Source: Cyanobacteria bacterium UBA2566 (GTDB lineage: Bacteria; Cyanobacteriota; Cyanobacteriia; Cyanobacteriales; Desertifilaceae). Taken from it: a DNA stretch of 64,000 nt. The DNA lies in the NCBI GenBank assembly GCA_002340255.1, contig DDLS01000137.1:1-64000 (forward strand), in the 5' to 3' direction. A model generated the notes under the pieces. It saw nothing but the letters and a program-made list of their open reading frames with translations. It searched no databases and was not told the origin of the DNA. Positions 1 to 7,350 of this stretch are shown one piece after another. Position 1 is the first letter of the stretch. Each line of letters opens with the position of its first letter. Position numbers and translations under genes: made by a program.

Positions 1-12
1 TCATTGAGATCA

Positions 13-96
13 GTCATTGCGAAGGTCACGCAAGTGGAATGAAGCAATCGCAAAATCCCCCAATCTTGGCGATTGCTTCCCTGCGGTCGCAATGAC
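13..96. repeat. Long imperfect palindrome, REP/MITE-like
   Basis: The outer arms GTCATTGCGA (13-22) and TCGCAATGAC (87-96) are exact reverse complements. So are the inner arms GAAGCAATCGC (41-51) and GCGATTGCTTC (69-79), leaving a short loop. Palindromes of this TCATTGCGA...GCAATCGC style are common dispersed elements in bacterial spacers. There is no coding capacity. Confidence 0.7.
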
Positions 97-235
97 AACT
101 CACATCTACGATCAACAATGTACCTCATAGCAGCGCGAAGCGCTGTATACATTTTGTCAAGGACTAAATATAGAGTGAAGAAAATTTTGTAACACTATTT
201 ATGGATAATTCAAGGAAAAGGTAAAAACGGTTTTT

Positions 236-275
236 CCCTATTCCCTATTCCCTATTCCCTATTCCCTATTCCCTT
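236..275. repeat. STRR-type heptamer array (CCCTATT)n
   Basis: About five tandem copies of the 7-bp unit CCCTATT. Short tandemly repeated repetitive (STRR) sequences with this kind of unit are known from filamentous cyanobacteria. Further arrays or fragments in this window lie near 23873-23914, 41836-41897, 46925-47000, 53955-53975 and 58260-58290. Confidence 0.8.
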
Positions 276-385
276 GTCCCCACAGCTCCCTACTTTAAGA
301 TTGTTAACAATAGTTCTCATTAGTTGCAAAAATTCTGCTAGGCTATGGGCAGAAATCAACCTTTCTACATGGTCTTCTAACCCCT

Positions 386-628
386 ATGTCTCTGATTCAT
401 CTGGAAAAGTCCATCGTGACTTTTCATCTCAAGGAAATTCTCGAAGACGGACACGGTAATCATCCCCTATTCTGGGTTGGATTAGGCGTTTTAGTTTTAG
501 CCCCTACCCTGTTACCCGATCGTCAACCGGTGAATCGACGGTTGAATAAAGAGGGCAGAACAGGAAAAACAGAAATGTCTTTATCTGAGTGGGTGGCTCA
601 GGCACAAAAAAATAGAGTCGATGCTTGA
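386..628 (+). CDS. Small protein with one hydrophobic segment
   Basis: 80 residues, function unknown. A hydrophobic stretch at about residues 28-43 (FWVGLGVLVLAPTLLP) is followed by a basic region and a polar tail. The hydrophobic core resembles that of the next gene on the opposite strand (GVATVALAPVILPL), so the two may be distant relatives of the DUF5132 type. No strong Shine-Dalgarno is visible and the start is chosen as the first ATG. A hairpin with a T-run directly after the stop supports a real short transcript. Confidence 0.5.
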   Translation: MSLIHLEKSIVTFHLKEILEDGHGNHPLFWVGLGVLVLAPTLLPDRQPVNRRLNKEGRTGKTEMSLSEWVAQAQKNRVDA

Positions 629-666
629 CAGTTAACTGTTGCTGTCTACAACTCTCAAGTTAAAAG

Positions 667-692
667 ACAAGGGGCCCCTAGCCCCTTGTTTT
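667..692 (+). terminator. Probable Rho-independent terminator
   Basis: ACAAGGGG (667-674) pairs perfectly with CCCCTTGT (682-689) across a 7-base loop and is followed by TTTT. It sits 38 bases after the 80-residue gene and could also end the convergent gene at 759-1049. Confidence 0.6.
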
Positions 693-758
693 GGTGAGTT
701 TCTCCGAGTTTACAGCACCCTCAAAACGATCCAAGAGGGCTGTAACTGAACCGTTAGG

Positions 759-1049
759 TTAGGAATTCGGGAGGGATTTGTTCTCAGTCTGGGCATGAAC
801 TTCGGCTTTGGCTTCAGCCGCAATATCCGCGAGGCTTTCGGCCGTTTCCGCTAAGGTAGATTTGGTTTTTTCATACCAAGTAACTCCCGTTTTAATGGTG
901 GTTTTTAAAATCGGTTTGACCAACGGCAAAATGACAGGTGCAAGGGCAACGGTAGCGACTCCGACGACGATCGCCTTGGTGTTGGGGTTACGGGTGAGTT
1001 CGCCGACTCGCGCTCTTAGTCCAATGCCTTCTTGATGCATCATTACCAT
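759..1049 (-). CDS. DUF5132-like small membrane protein
   Basis: 96 residues. After a short polar N-terminus (GLRARVGELTRNPN) there is a hydrophobic segment at about residues 26-46 (AIVVGVATVALAPVILPLV), then an amphipathic, alanine- and glutamate-rich helix that could be a short coiled coil. This is the layout of DUF5132 proteins, small single-pass proteins of unknown function. It is transcribed towards the terminator at 667-692. The start could be either of two close methionines. Confidence 0.6.
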   Translation of the reverse strand: MVMMHQEGIGLRARVGELTRNPNTKAIVVGVATVALAPVILPLVKPILKTTIKTGVTWYEKTKSTLAETAESLADIAAEAKAEVHAQTENKSLPNS

Positions 1050-1244
1050 AATTGAAGATCCTGTTGCTAAGTTGAAAGAAAATGTAGCTCACATTCTCAT
1101 CTATTGTACCCTAATTGAGAAAGAAAAACCAGACCGATCGTTACAGAACTTCGTACTGTACTGGGTAAGGAGTAAGACGTTACTTAACGTTTCCGATGAT
1201 CTGGGATATCCTGTAATTGATGTTGTGCCAACCTTGAAGTAGCC

Positions 1245-2039
1245 TTGAGTCAACCCAAACTCTTGCACAGTCGCAATCCTTTGTATCGACCCCTAACGGC
1301 TATCCTGTTGGGGGGACAGGCGATCGCCCATATCCTAGCCGGAAAAATTCATCGCCGAAATACGATGGAGCAGATGATTAACGTCGGACCAGCATCGGTG
1401 GCGATCTCTGTGATGACGGCGGTTAGCGTCGGTTTCGTGTTCACCATTCAAGTTGCCCGTGAATTCATCAACTTTGGAGCCACTACTGCGGTTGGGGGGG
1501 TTTTGGCGATCGCCCTAGCCAGAGAACTTTCCCCCGTCCTCACTGCCGTCGTTGTTGCTGGGCGCGTCAGTTCCGCCTTTGCTGCCGAAATTGGAACCAT
1601 GCAAGTGACCGAACAAATCGATGCCCTCTACATGCTCAAAACCGATCCCATCGATTACCTCGTCATTCCCCGATTAATCGCCTGTTGCTTAATGGTTCCC
1701 CTTCTAAACCTCCTGTCCCTTGTCATGGGGATTGCCTCCGGTTTATTCATTGCCCAAGCTCAATACCGCATCCCCTACTCCGTCTTCCTCTCCTCCGTGC
1801 AAAACTTCATGACTCCCTGGGATGTCTGTAGCTCTGTGATTAAAGCCTTTATTTTTGGAGCCTTAATTTCTGTTATTGGCTGTAGTTGGGGACTCACCAC
1901 CACTGGAGGGGCAAAAGGGGTGGGTAAATCCACCACTACCGCTGTAGTTATTTCTCTGCTGTCGATCTTCATGACTGATTTTGTCCTCTCTTGGATTATG
2001 TTCCAAGGTATGGGTACATCCTCGATTCAAGGGGTATAA
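1245..2039 (+). CDS. MlaE-family ABC transporter permease
   Basis: 264 residues, about five to six membrane segments. It belongs to the MlaE/Ycf63 (DUF140) permease family, which moves phospholipids or related lipids across the envelope with an ATPase and an MCE substrate-binding protein; neither partner is adjacent here. Diagnostic stretches are GVLAIALARELSPVLTAVVV and the EIGTMQVTEQIDAL motif at about 127-140. Initiation is from TTG at 1245: an in-frame TGA at 1218 leaves no upstream ATG or GTG, and the next ATG at 1365 would remove the conserved N-terminal helix. Confidence 0.9.
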   Translation: MSQPKLLHSRNPLYRPLTAILLGGQAIAHILAGKIHRRNTMEQMINVGPASVAISVMTAVSVGFVFTIQVAREFINFGATTAVGGVLAIALARELSPVLTAVVVAGRVSSAFAAEIGTMQVTEQIDALYMLKTDPIDYLVIPRLIACCLMVPLLNLLSLVMGIASGLFIAQAQYRIPYSVFLSSVQNFMTPWDVCSSVIKAFIFGALISVIGCSWGLTTTGGAKGVGKSTTTAVVISLLSIFMTDFVLSWIMFQGMGTSSIQGV

Positions 2040-2520
2040 CCCTTCTCTGGAGCAACGATTTAGTCCATAAATCATGTTATCGGATTGGCTTAAAGCCATC
2101 TTGAGAACTTGATAAAAGATAGGGGTCAAATTCTAGGGAGATGCTGTTTACAAATCCTCAAACATGCATCTTTTGCATATACTCTATGTTTTTATTTCAA
2201 TAGGTATTTTTTTTCGTAGTTTATCTTACAGAATATCCTAGATAATCTGGATATATACAAGTTATATCTTGGACAAAAAAGAATTGAAATTGTCTATAGC
2301 AGGGAATAAATTAGTGAGAACAAGTAATTGACTCTAAGCCAATTGTTATGGGCTAATGGGACAATTTTCTATAAGTCCTAAGTATTTCTTAATTGGCTAT
2401 AGCAATTCTCTTTTCTATGGAGTACAGCTTGAAGTCTTAGATCCTAAGCAATAGCTTGTATTTCTTAGGGTCTAGTGCGAAGCGCTATATCACCCATACT
2501 GCATAAGGAGAACACCAAAA
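2040..2520. other. AT-rich spacer upstream of the globin gene
   Basis: No gene is visible. The last part (about 2402-2490) is a dispersed repeat that recurs near 46822-46900 and ends in a palindrome of the TAGTGCGAAGCGCTA type (2473-2488). A good ribosome-binding site, AAGGAG, precedes the globin start. The promoter of the globin/cytochrome series must lie here, but no conserved operator could be singled out. Confidence 0.5.
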
Positions 2521-2952
2521 ATGTCATTAAAAGTCGAACTTCTGGAAGAGAGCTTTGAAAAAGTGAAGCCAGAAGCGAATGAGTTTGTCGAGAGTTTCTA
2601 TACACATTTGTTTGCGGATAATCCGGAAGCTAAACCGTTGTTTGAGCATACGGATATGAAGAAACAAAAGCAAATGCTTTTGCAATCTTTGGTCTTTACA
2701 GTAGAAAATTTGAAAAAGCCAGAAGAGTTAAGTAATGCACTCAAAGGCTTAGGGGCACGCCACGTTAAATATGGTGCCCTTCCTGCCCATTATCCCCTAG
2801 TTGGTGGGGCACTCTTGAAAACTTTTGAACAATACTTAGGGGATGATTGGACTCCTGAAGTCAAACAAGCTTGGATTGATGCCTATCAAGCGATTACCGA
2901 TCTGATGCTTTCCGGTGCAGATTACGATAAAGCGGAAACCCAACTTTCTTAA
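2521..2952 (+). CDS. Single-domain globin (bacterial hemoglobin type)
   Basis: 143 residues, the size of a globin domain alone with no reductase attached. It resembles Vitreoscilla hemoglobin and the globin half of flavohemoglobins. Visible features are the B-helix FYTHLF with a candidate B10 tyrosine, a glutamine-rich E-helix (MKKQKQMLLQSL) and the proximal F8 histidine in GARHVKYG, followed by PAHYPLVGGALL. Such globins bind O2 or NO and can act as NO dioxygenases with an external reductase. The gene heads the cytochrome series, with a 3-base gap to the pentaheme cytochrome, so a role linked to NO or O2 in that pathway is plausible. Confidence 0.85.
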   Translation: MSLKVELLEESFEKVKPEANEFVESFYTHLFADNPEAKPLFEHTDMKKQKQMLLQSLVFTVENLKKPEELSNALKGLGARHVKYGALPAHYPLVGGALLKTFEQYLGDDWTPEVKQAWIDAYQAITDLMLSGADYDKAETQLS

Positions 2953-2955
2953 GTC

Positions 2956-3603
2956 ATGACCAGCAATTTGCAGCGGTTTCCTCTTCTGAAAAATATTCTT
3001 CAAGTCAAGACAGCTATTATCGCAGTGGTCGTTTTGCTACTGATTTGGGGAATTGCTGCGTTTGCCTTAGATCAACGTCAAATCTTTCTTCCGGGAGTGA
3101 CATCAGATGGGCACACGTTAATTGAGGCTTCTTGTAGTTCCTGTCATGAAGGATTTAAACCGGTCAGTAATGAAACTTGTATGCGTTGTCATGAAGCGGA
3201 GTTAGTTAGTGATATTCACGGCCCGAAAAAGTTTCGCGATCCCCGTTGGGCAGAATACCTCAGTAATTTAGATGTGTTAACTTGCACTGCTTGTCATGCG
3301 GAGCATGTCCATATGTTTGGTCGCGGGGTTCACCTGAAACCGGATTTATGTATGGCTTGTCATGAAGGAGTCATTACTGGAGAGATTCCCAGTCATAAAG
3401 GGTTTGAGCCAGATGGGTGTTGGACAGCAGGATGTCATAATTTTCACGATCATCGCTCGATTTCGACGGGTTTTTTGCGGGAAAACTTGAATCAACCCAT
3501 CCTATTACCGAAGCCAGAAATGCCGAATTTAGAAGTCACTCTGACCGAAAGTAAACCCCCTAAACCCGATTTAGGTGAGGAGTTTCTGGAGGGAGGAGGA
3601 TGA
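2956..3603 (+). CDS. Membrane-anchored pentaheme cytochrome c
   Basis: 215 residues. One N-terminal membrane helix (about 19-38) is followed by an extracytoplasmic domain with five heme-attachment motifs: C60-H64, C75-H79, C110-H114, C132-H136 (all CXXCH) and C155-H161, which has four residues between the cysteines (CWTAGCH). Layout and size recall NapC/NirT/NrfH or cytochrome c3-type electron carriers that pass quinol electrons outward, but I cannot assign a subfamily. A proline-rich tail follows. Its stop overlaps the next start (ATGA), so the two cytochromes are translationally coupled. Confidence 0.85.
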   Translation: MTSNLQRFPLLKNILQVKTAIIAVVVLLLIWGIAAFALDQRQIFLPGVTSDGHTLIEASCSSCHEGFKPVSNETCMRCHEAELVSDIHGPKKFRDPRWAEYLSNLDVLTCTACHAEHVHMFGRGVHLKPDLCMACHEGVITGEIPSHKGFEPDGCWTAGCHNFHDHRSISTGFLRENLNQPILLPKPEMPNLEVTLTESKPPKPDLGEEFLEGGG

Positions 3604-4394
3604 GAAGAAACAGCATTTTTCTGATGGTATGGCTATGGTCTGTGGTGATGTTGTGGGGTTGTAACGGGGCGATCGCCTCCCCAATCTCCGCCGAGCGAGT
3701 AACAGAAATTACTCAGCAATGGGAAAACAGTGTTCATGCTCTGGCTGATGTCAACTGTTCCACTTGTCATCAAGAGAGCAAAACGAAAACCTTGGTGGTG
3801 CGTCCTAACCAAGAAAGTTGCCAAAGTTGCCATCAGCAACAGGTGGATACATTTCTGCTCGGTAAACATGGTATTCGTACGGCTGAAGGACTGTCTCCCT
3901 TAATGCCAAAGATGGCGCACTTACCGATGAAAGCCTCTGCTCAGGGACAGTTCATGGGGTGCAATACCTGCCATGATGTCCATCAACCTGACACGTTTAA
4001 GGCTTCTGTAGATTCCTGTTTGCAATGCCATGATGATGCCCATTCTCTCAATTATGGGGACTCGAAACATGGTTCTCTGTTTGCCGCATCGGTTAGACTG
4101 CCTCGCCCAAGTCCAGATCTGGTGACCTGTGCAACCTGCCATTTACCCCGCACAGTCCATGAAAATACCAATTCGGTGTTTGTGAATCACAATAACACTT
4201 ACAACCTGCTCCCGCGCGATCGCATGGTGAAGGATGTTTGTATGAATTGTCACGGCTTGGAATATTCCTACAACAGCATCTTTGATGATGAGTTGATTGA
4301 GGGCAATTTTCACCATCCCCCTCAGCAAGATTTAGACACGCTGGAGTTAGTTAGAGCATTTGAAAAAAAGCGAACTGCTTCAAGCTCTGAATAA
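3600..4394 (+). CDS. Hexaheme cytochrome c lipoprotein
   Basis: 264 residues. A signal peptide ends in a lipobox-like LWGC (C21), suggesting a lipid-anchored, outward-facing protein. Six CXXCH motifs: C53-H57, C74-H78, C121-H125, C140-H144, C177-H181 and C214-H218, with extra histidines between them as possible sixth ligands. It overlaps the pentaheme gene by four bases and is the likely electron partner of that membrane cytochrome. Similar multiheme folds occur in cytochrome c3/c7, c554 and HAO-like families. No active-site signature for nitrite or hydroxylamine chemistry is evident, so carrier or reductase remains open. Confidence 0.85.
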   Translation: MRRNSIFLMVWLWSVVMLWGCNGAIASPISAERVTEITQQWENSVHALADVNCSTCHQESKTKTLVVRPNQESCQSCHQQQVDTFLLGKHGIRTAEGLSPLMPKMAHLPMKASAQGQFMGCNTCHDVHQPDTFKASVDSCLQCHDDAHSLNYGDSKHGSLFAASVRLPRPSPDLVTCATCHLPRTVHENTNSVFVNHNNTYNLLPRDRMVKDVCMNCHGLEYSYNSIFDDELIEGNFHHPPQQDLDTLELVRAFEKKRTASSSE

Positions 4395-4424
4395 AAAATT
4401 TGTTCACCTAATCGAAAACTGACT

Positions 4425-5081
4425 ATGCCTATCCTCACAACTTGGATACGTTCACTTAAACTGAAAACCATCAGCTTATTCGTTTTAGCGACAGCTATTT
4501 GTCTGACTGCTGTTTCTTGTGCTGGAGGAAACAGCAATAGTTCGACTCAAACCAGTGGTATTGATCCTGCTCTTGTGGTTGATTATATCCATACAGTAGC
4601 CGAATCCGATCGTACTGCCTACACCAAGCATGTGGTTAACCGGCTGAAAACACTCGAAGGACAAGATAAACCCAATGGAGTCGTTCCGGCAGAAGCAACG
4701 GAAGCTTGGCAAGATGCCAATGGTATTCCTTTACCCGCGCAAATGTTCCGTTTAGGTGCAGAACTGGCCTCGGAACAAGGTGCATTCACGTATGGTTTAA
4801 TTTCGCCTTGGTTTATTAATGACGCGCAAGCCCCCAGAGGGGAGTTTGAAGAGGTGGGGATGCAAAGCGTTATTGACAGCGGTGAACCCTATAAAGATTA
4901 TCGGGAAATTGCTGGTCAACAATATTACTCTGCCATTTATCCTGATGTGGCGATCGCCGAAGCCTGCGTTACCTGTCACAACGATCATCCCATCCATAAA
5001 GAACGCTATCCCGATAAAATCTTTGAATTGGGAGATGTCATGGGTGGTGTTGTGGTTAACTTACCCCTTGAAGGCACTTAA
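4425..5081 (+). CDS. DUF3365 (Tll0287-type) monoheme c lipoprotein
   Basis: 218 residues. A hydrophobic N-terminus ends in LTAVSC (C32), a lipobox. The rest matches DUF3365, a PAS-like heme fold represented by Tll0287 of Thermosynechococcus, with one heme c motif CVTCH at 181-185. Proteins of this family have been proposed as heme sensors or redox proteins. Encoded 30 bases after the hexaheme cytochrome, it probably belongs to the same transcript. Confidence 0.85.
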   Translation: MPILTTWIRSLKLKTISLFVLATAICLTAVSCAGGNSNSSTQTSGIDPALVVDYIHTVAESDRTAYTKHVVNRLKTLEGQDKPNGVVPAEATEAWQDANGIPLPAQMFRLGAELASEQGAFTYGLISPWFINDAQAPRGEFEEVGMQSVIDSGEPYKDYREIAGQQYYSAIYPDVAIAEACVTCHNDHPIHKERYPDKIFELGDVMGGVVVNLPLEGT

Positions 5082-5163
5082 TCCATTTCTTTTTTTAGGT
5101 TTGATTTAGGGAGGAATGCAACGTTTGTATTCTCTCCCTTAATTTCAATTTAGTTTATCCACA

Positions 5164-5766
5164 ATGAAACCCAAGTTTTCCATCCTCATCCTCTTAACCG
5201 TCATTTGTGCTATTCTGCTCACTCCTTTTGTTTTTAGTCCTAACTATATCCCCGTTCTACGCTTAAATGACTTCGATCTTTATTTAGCCTTTCAGAGCGA
5301 ACTCTATAAGCAAATTACAGGATATTTCTCCCTGTCTTTTGTACTACTAGAAATGGCGCTAACTCTCCGTAAACGAGGAAGAAGCTGGAAAGTAAAAATC
5401 AAGGTTCCGGGAAGTATTCAGCTCTGGAGAAGCCTACATATTTTTCTAGGCATTGCCTTAGTGGGCAGTACATTTATCCATACTATCGGGGTGCGAGGTT
5501 TGAATTTTAATGCCATTTTCCTATGGGTCTTTTTCTTGGTCACCTTATCCGCTTTAGTCGGGGTAGTTGCTGAAACTGGAATCATAGAATCTTCCCAGCG
5601 TTATTTCCGATTTAGTTTATCTCCTTCTCCTGCCAATACCGGCATTTCTAAAGGAGTTTTGATTCGCAATTTACGGGGGATATGGCTAACCAGCCATATC
5701 ATTTTAGTCAGCATGTTTTTAGTTATGCTAGTCTTTCATATCATCATTGCCTACTATTATCAATAA
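5164..5766 (+). CDS. Bis-heme membrane cytochrome b-like protein
   Basis: 200 residues with four to five membrane segments (about 5-25, 50-66, 88-108, 117-136 and 174-197). Two of the helices each carry a histidine pair spaced exactly 14 residues apart: H92/H106 and H178/H192. This is the classic arrangement for two b-hemes stacked across a membrane (H92-H178 and H106-H192), as in cytochrome b561, ferric-reductase-like and YedZ proteins. It would move electrons through the membrane to or from the neighbouring c cytochromes. It overlaps the thioredoxin gene by one base (TAATG). Heme binding is inferred from spacing only. Confidence 0.7.
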   Translation: MKPKFSILILLTVICAILLTPFVFSPNYIPVLRLNDFDLYLAFQSELYKQITGYFSLSFVLLEMALTLRKRGRSWKVKIKVPGSIQLWRSLHIFLGIALVGSTFIHTIGVRGLNFNAIFLWVFFLVTLSALVGVVAETGIIESSQRYFRFSLSPSPANTGISKGVLIRNLRGIWLTSHIILVSMFLVMLVFHIIIAYYYQ

Positions 5767-6251
5767 TGCCAATTGAGACGATCAAAAAAGTCATTTTAGG
5801 ATTAGCATTGATGGGCGTATTTGCTTACTTCTTTCTGCTACCCAAATCTCCTGCATTACTGCCCTCTAGTTTAACCGGTTTGCAACAACTTAAAGCCAGT
5901 TCCCAAGTTGCTGTTCCCTATCGTATTGCGCTCAATAATCATTTACCAACAGTGATTGAATTTTATGCCGATTGGTGTACTACCTGTCAAGCTATGGCTC
6001 CTACAGTTCGGCAGATTGAAAAAGAGTATGAACATAAAATAAACTGGGTCATGATTAATATCGATCGCCCAGAATATACCTATCTTATTGAAGAATATAA
6101 CGTGGAAGGTGTCCCCCAGTTTATTTTCTTCAATACTCAACAAGTTGTTCAGGAAATTCTAATTGGAAAAATCCCTTCATCTCTACTGGTTGAACAAGTT
6201 CGTTCATTACTAAATTTTGATGATACATCACCCAATCAGGAGCTGAGATAA
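5766..6251 (+). CDS. Membrane-anchored thioredoxin-like protein (TxlA/HCF164 type)
   Basis: 161 residues from ATG 5766, which overlaps the preceding TAA. A membrane anchor (about 8-25) is followed by a thioredoxin fold with the active site WCTTC (C71, C74) and the cis-proline loop GVPQF (P117). TxlA/HCF164 proteins reduce disulfides on the lumenal side and are needed for c-heme attachment. Next to multiheme cytochromes and a ResB/CcsA pair, keeping CXXCH cysteines reduced is the natural role. An upstream in-frame ATG at 5682 lies inside the cytochrome b gene and was rejected. Confidence 0.85.
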   Translation: MPIETIKKVILGLALMGVFAYFFLLPKSPALLPSSLTGLQQLKASSQVAVPYRIALNNHLPTVIEFYADWCTTCQAMAPTVRQIEKEYEHKINWVMINIDRPEYTYLIEEYNVEGVPQFIFFNTQQVVQEILIGKIPSSLLVEQVRSLLNFDDTSPNQELR

Positions 6252-6270
6252 ACTTGACTAATCTATGGGA

Positions 6271-7197
6271 TTAATGGGGAACATTTAAGGCTCCCGTGTG
6301 TCTTAACCAATCTTTTTGATCGTCAGTCAATCCTTGGGCATCCGTAAATGTTGCTCCCATAAATTCGCAGTTAATGAATTGAACATCTTTCCAAATAGTC
6401 CGTTCTAAATTGGCATCCTGGAAACTGGTTTCAACCAACTTGACTTCATCGAATAAAGCGGATTCTAGATCGGTAGACAAGAATGAACAGTGTTCTAAAA
6501 CACTATTGGTAAACGATGCATTGATACATTTAGCCCCTAAGATCTCTGTATCTTTCATCTCAATAGATCGAAAATCAACTTCACATAAATTTGCAGATAC
6601 AAGACTAGAGTTGTGTACCTTGCTCCTTAAAAAAATAGACCGATGCAAATTAGCTTTTTCTAAATTAGCATCTATCAAAAAACTGTCACTTAAATCTGCG
6701 TTTTCTAAAATAGCCGAGCGCAAAACTGATTCAGTAAGATTACACTGCGTCAACTGAGAAGAAGTCAGATTAACTTGGGTTAAATTGGCAGAATTTAAAT
6801 TAGCTTTCTGAGCTTTGATTTTTCTCAGGTCTGACTTATGAAAATCAGCATCAACACCATTCAAGCGATCTAAAGTTGCACCATAAAGTTTCGTATAACG
6901 AGCATCAATAGATCGGCAATTGGCACTGTTTAAACAAGCTCCATTGAGTTCAGCATGGAATAATTTAGCACACACTAAATTAGTTTCGGTCAAATTGGCT
7001 AACATCAAGTTGGCTTCAGAAAAGTTTGTCCCTTGACAAAAGGCCCTAGATAAATTTGCCCCTCGTAGATAGGCTTGACTAAAATCACCATCATCAAGAA
7101 TACAACCCTCGAGATTAATCCGGCTTAATTCAGCCCTAACAAAAGATTCTCCGTCCTGGAGTTGGTTGATAACTTCTTCGGCTGTGAATAAACTCAT
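6271..7197 (-). CDS. Pentapeptide-repeat protein
   Basis: 308 residues, mostly A(D/N)LXX-type pentapeptide repeats from about residue 20 to 290 (for example GANLS, EANLM, KANLH), predicted to form a right-handed quadrilateral beta-helix. There is no signal peptide or catalytic motif. Such proteins are numerous in cyanobacteria and few have known roles. It is convergent with the thioredoxin gene (19-base gap) and divergent from resB, so it interrupts the otherwise plus-strand cytochrome island. Confidence 0.85.
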   Translation of the reverse strand: MSLFTAEEVINQLQDGESFVRAELSRINLEGCILDDGDFSQAYLRGANLSRAFCQGTNFSEANLMLANLTETNLVCAKLFHAELNGACLNSANCRSIDARYTKLYGATLDRLNGVDADFHKSDLRKIKAQKANLNSANLTQVNLTSSQLTQCNLTESVLRSAILENADLSDSFLIDANLEKANLHRSIFLRSKVHNSSLVSANLCEVDFRSIEMKDTEILGAKCINASFTNSVLEHCSFLSTDLESALFDEVKLVETSFQDANLERTIWKDVQFINCEFMGATFTDAQGLTDDQKDWLRHTGALNVPH

Positions 7198-7350
7198 AAA
7201 ATTAAGGTAATAGATGACAAAACTTAACTTCTAGCTTATCGCTTAATTGCCCGTTTATGCTACTTCTGTCATCCTGAATACAACCGGATCTTCTCAAACC
7301 AGTAAGGTAGACAATAAGAAAACCCTTTGATCATTCTTGAAACTGTTAAG

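Larger units (their letters stand above)
1..385. other. Repeat-rich intergenic region
   Basis: This stretch holds no credible gene. It contains a long palindrome (13-96), a short palindrome of the AGCGC-GCGCT type (131-148) and a CCCTATT array (236-275). An open frame beginning at 274 runs over the array and into the next gene in another frame, with no recognisable protein features, so I did not call it. Confidence 0.6.

Noticed and set aside
236..275. STRR array taken as a CRISPR
   Set aside because: The units are 7 bases with no spacers between them.
5682..5766. Upstream start extending the thioredoxin gene into the cytochrome b gene
   Set aside because: The extension (NQPYHFSQHV...) is an out-of-frame reading of the cytochrome b helix and has no signal-anchor features; ATG 5766 overlaps the stop and gives a normal membrane anchor.
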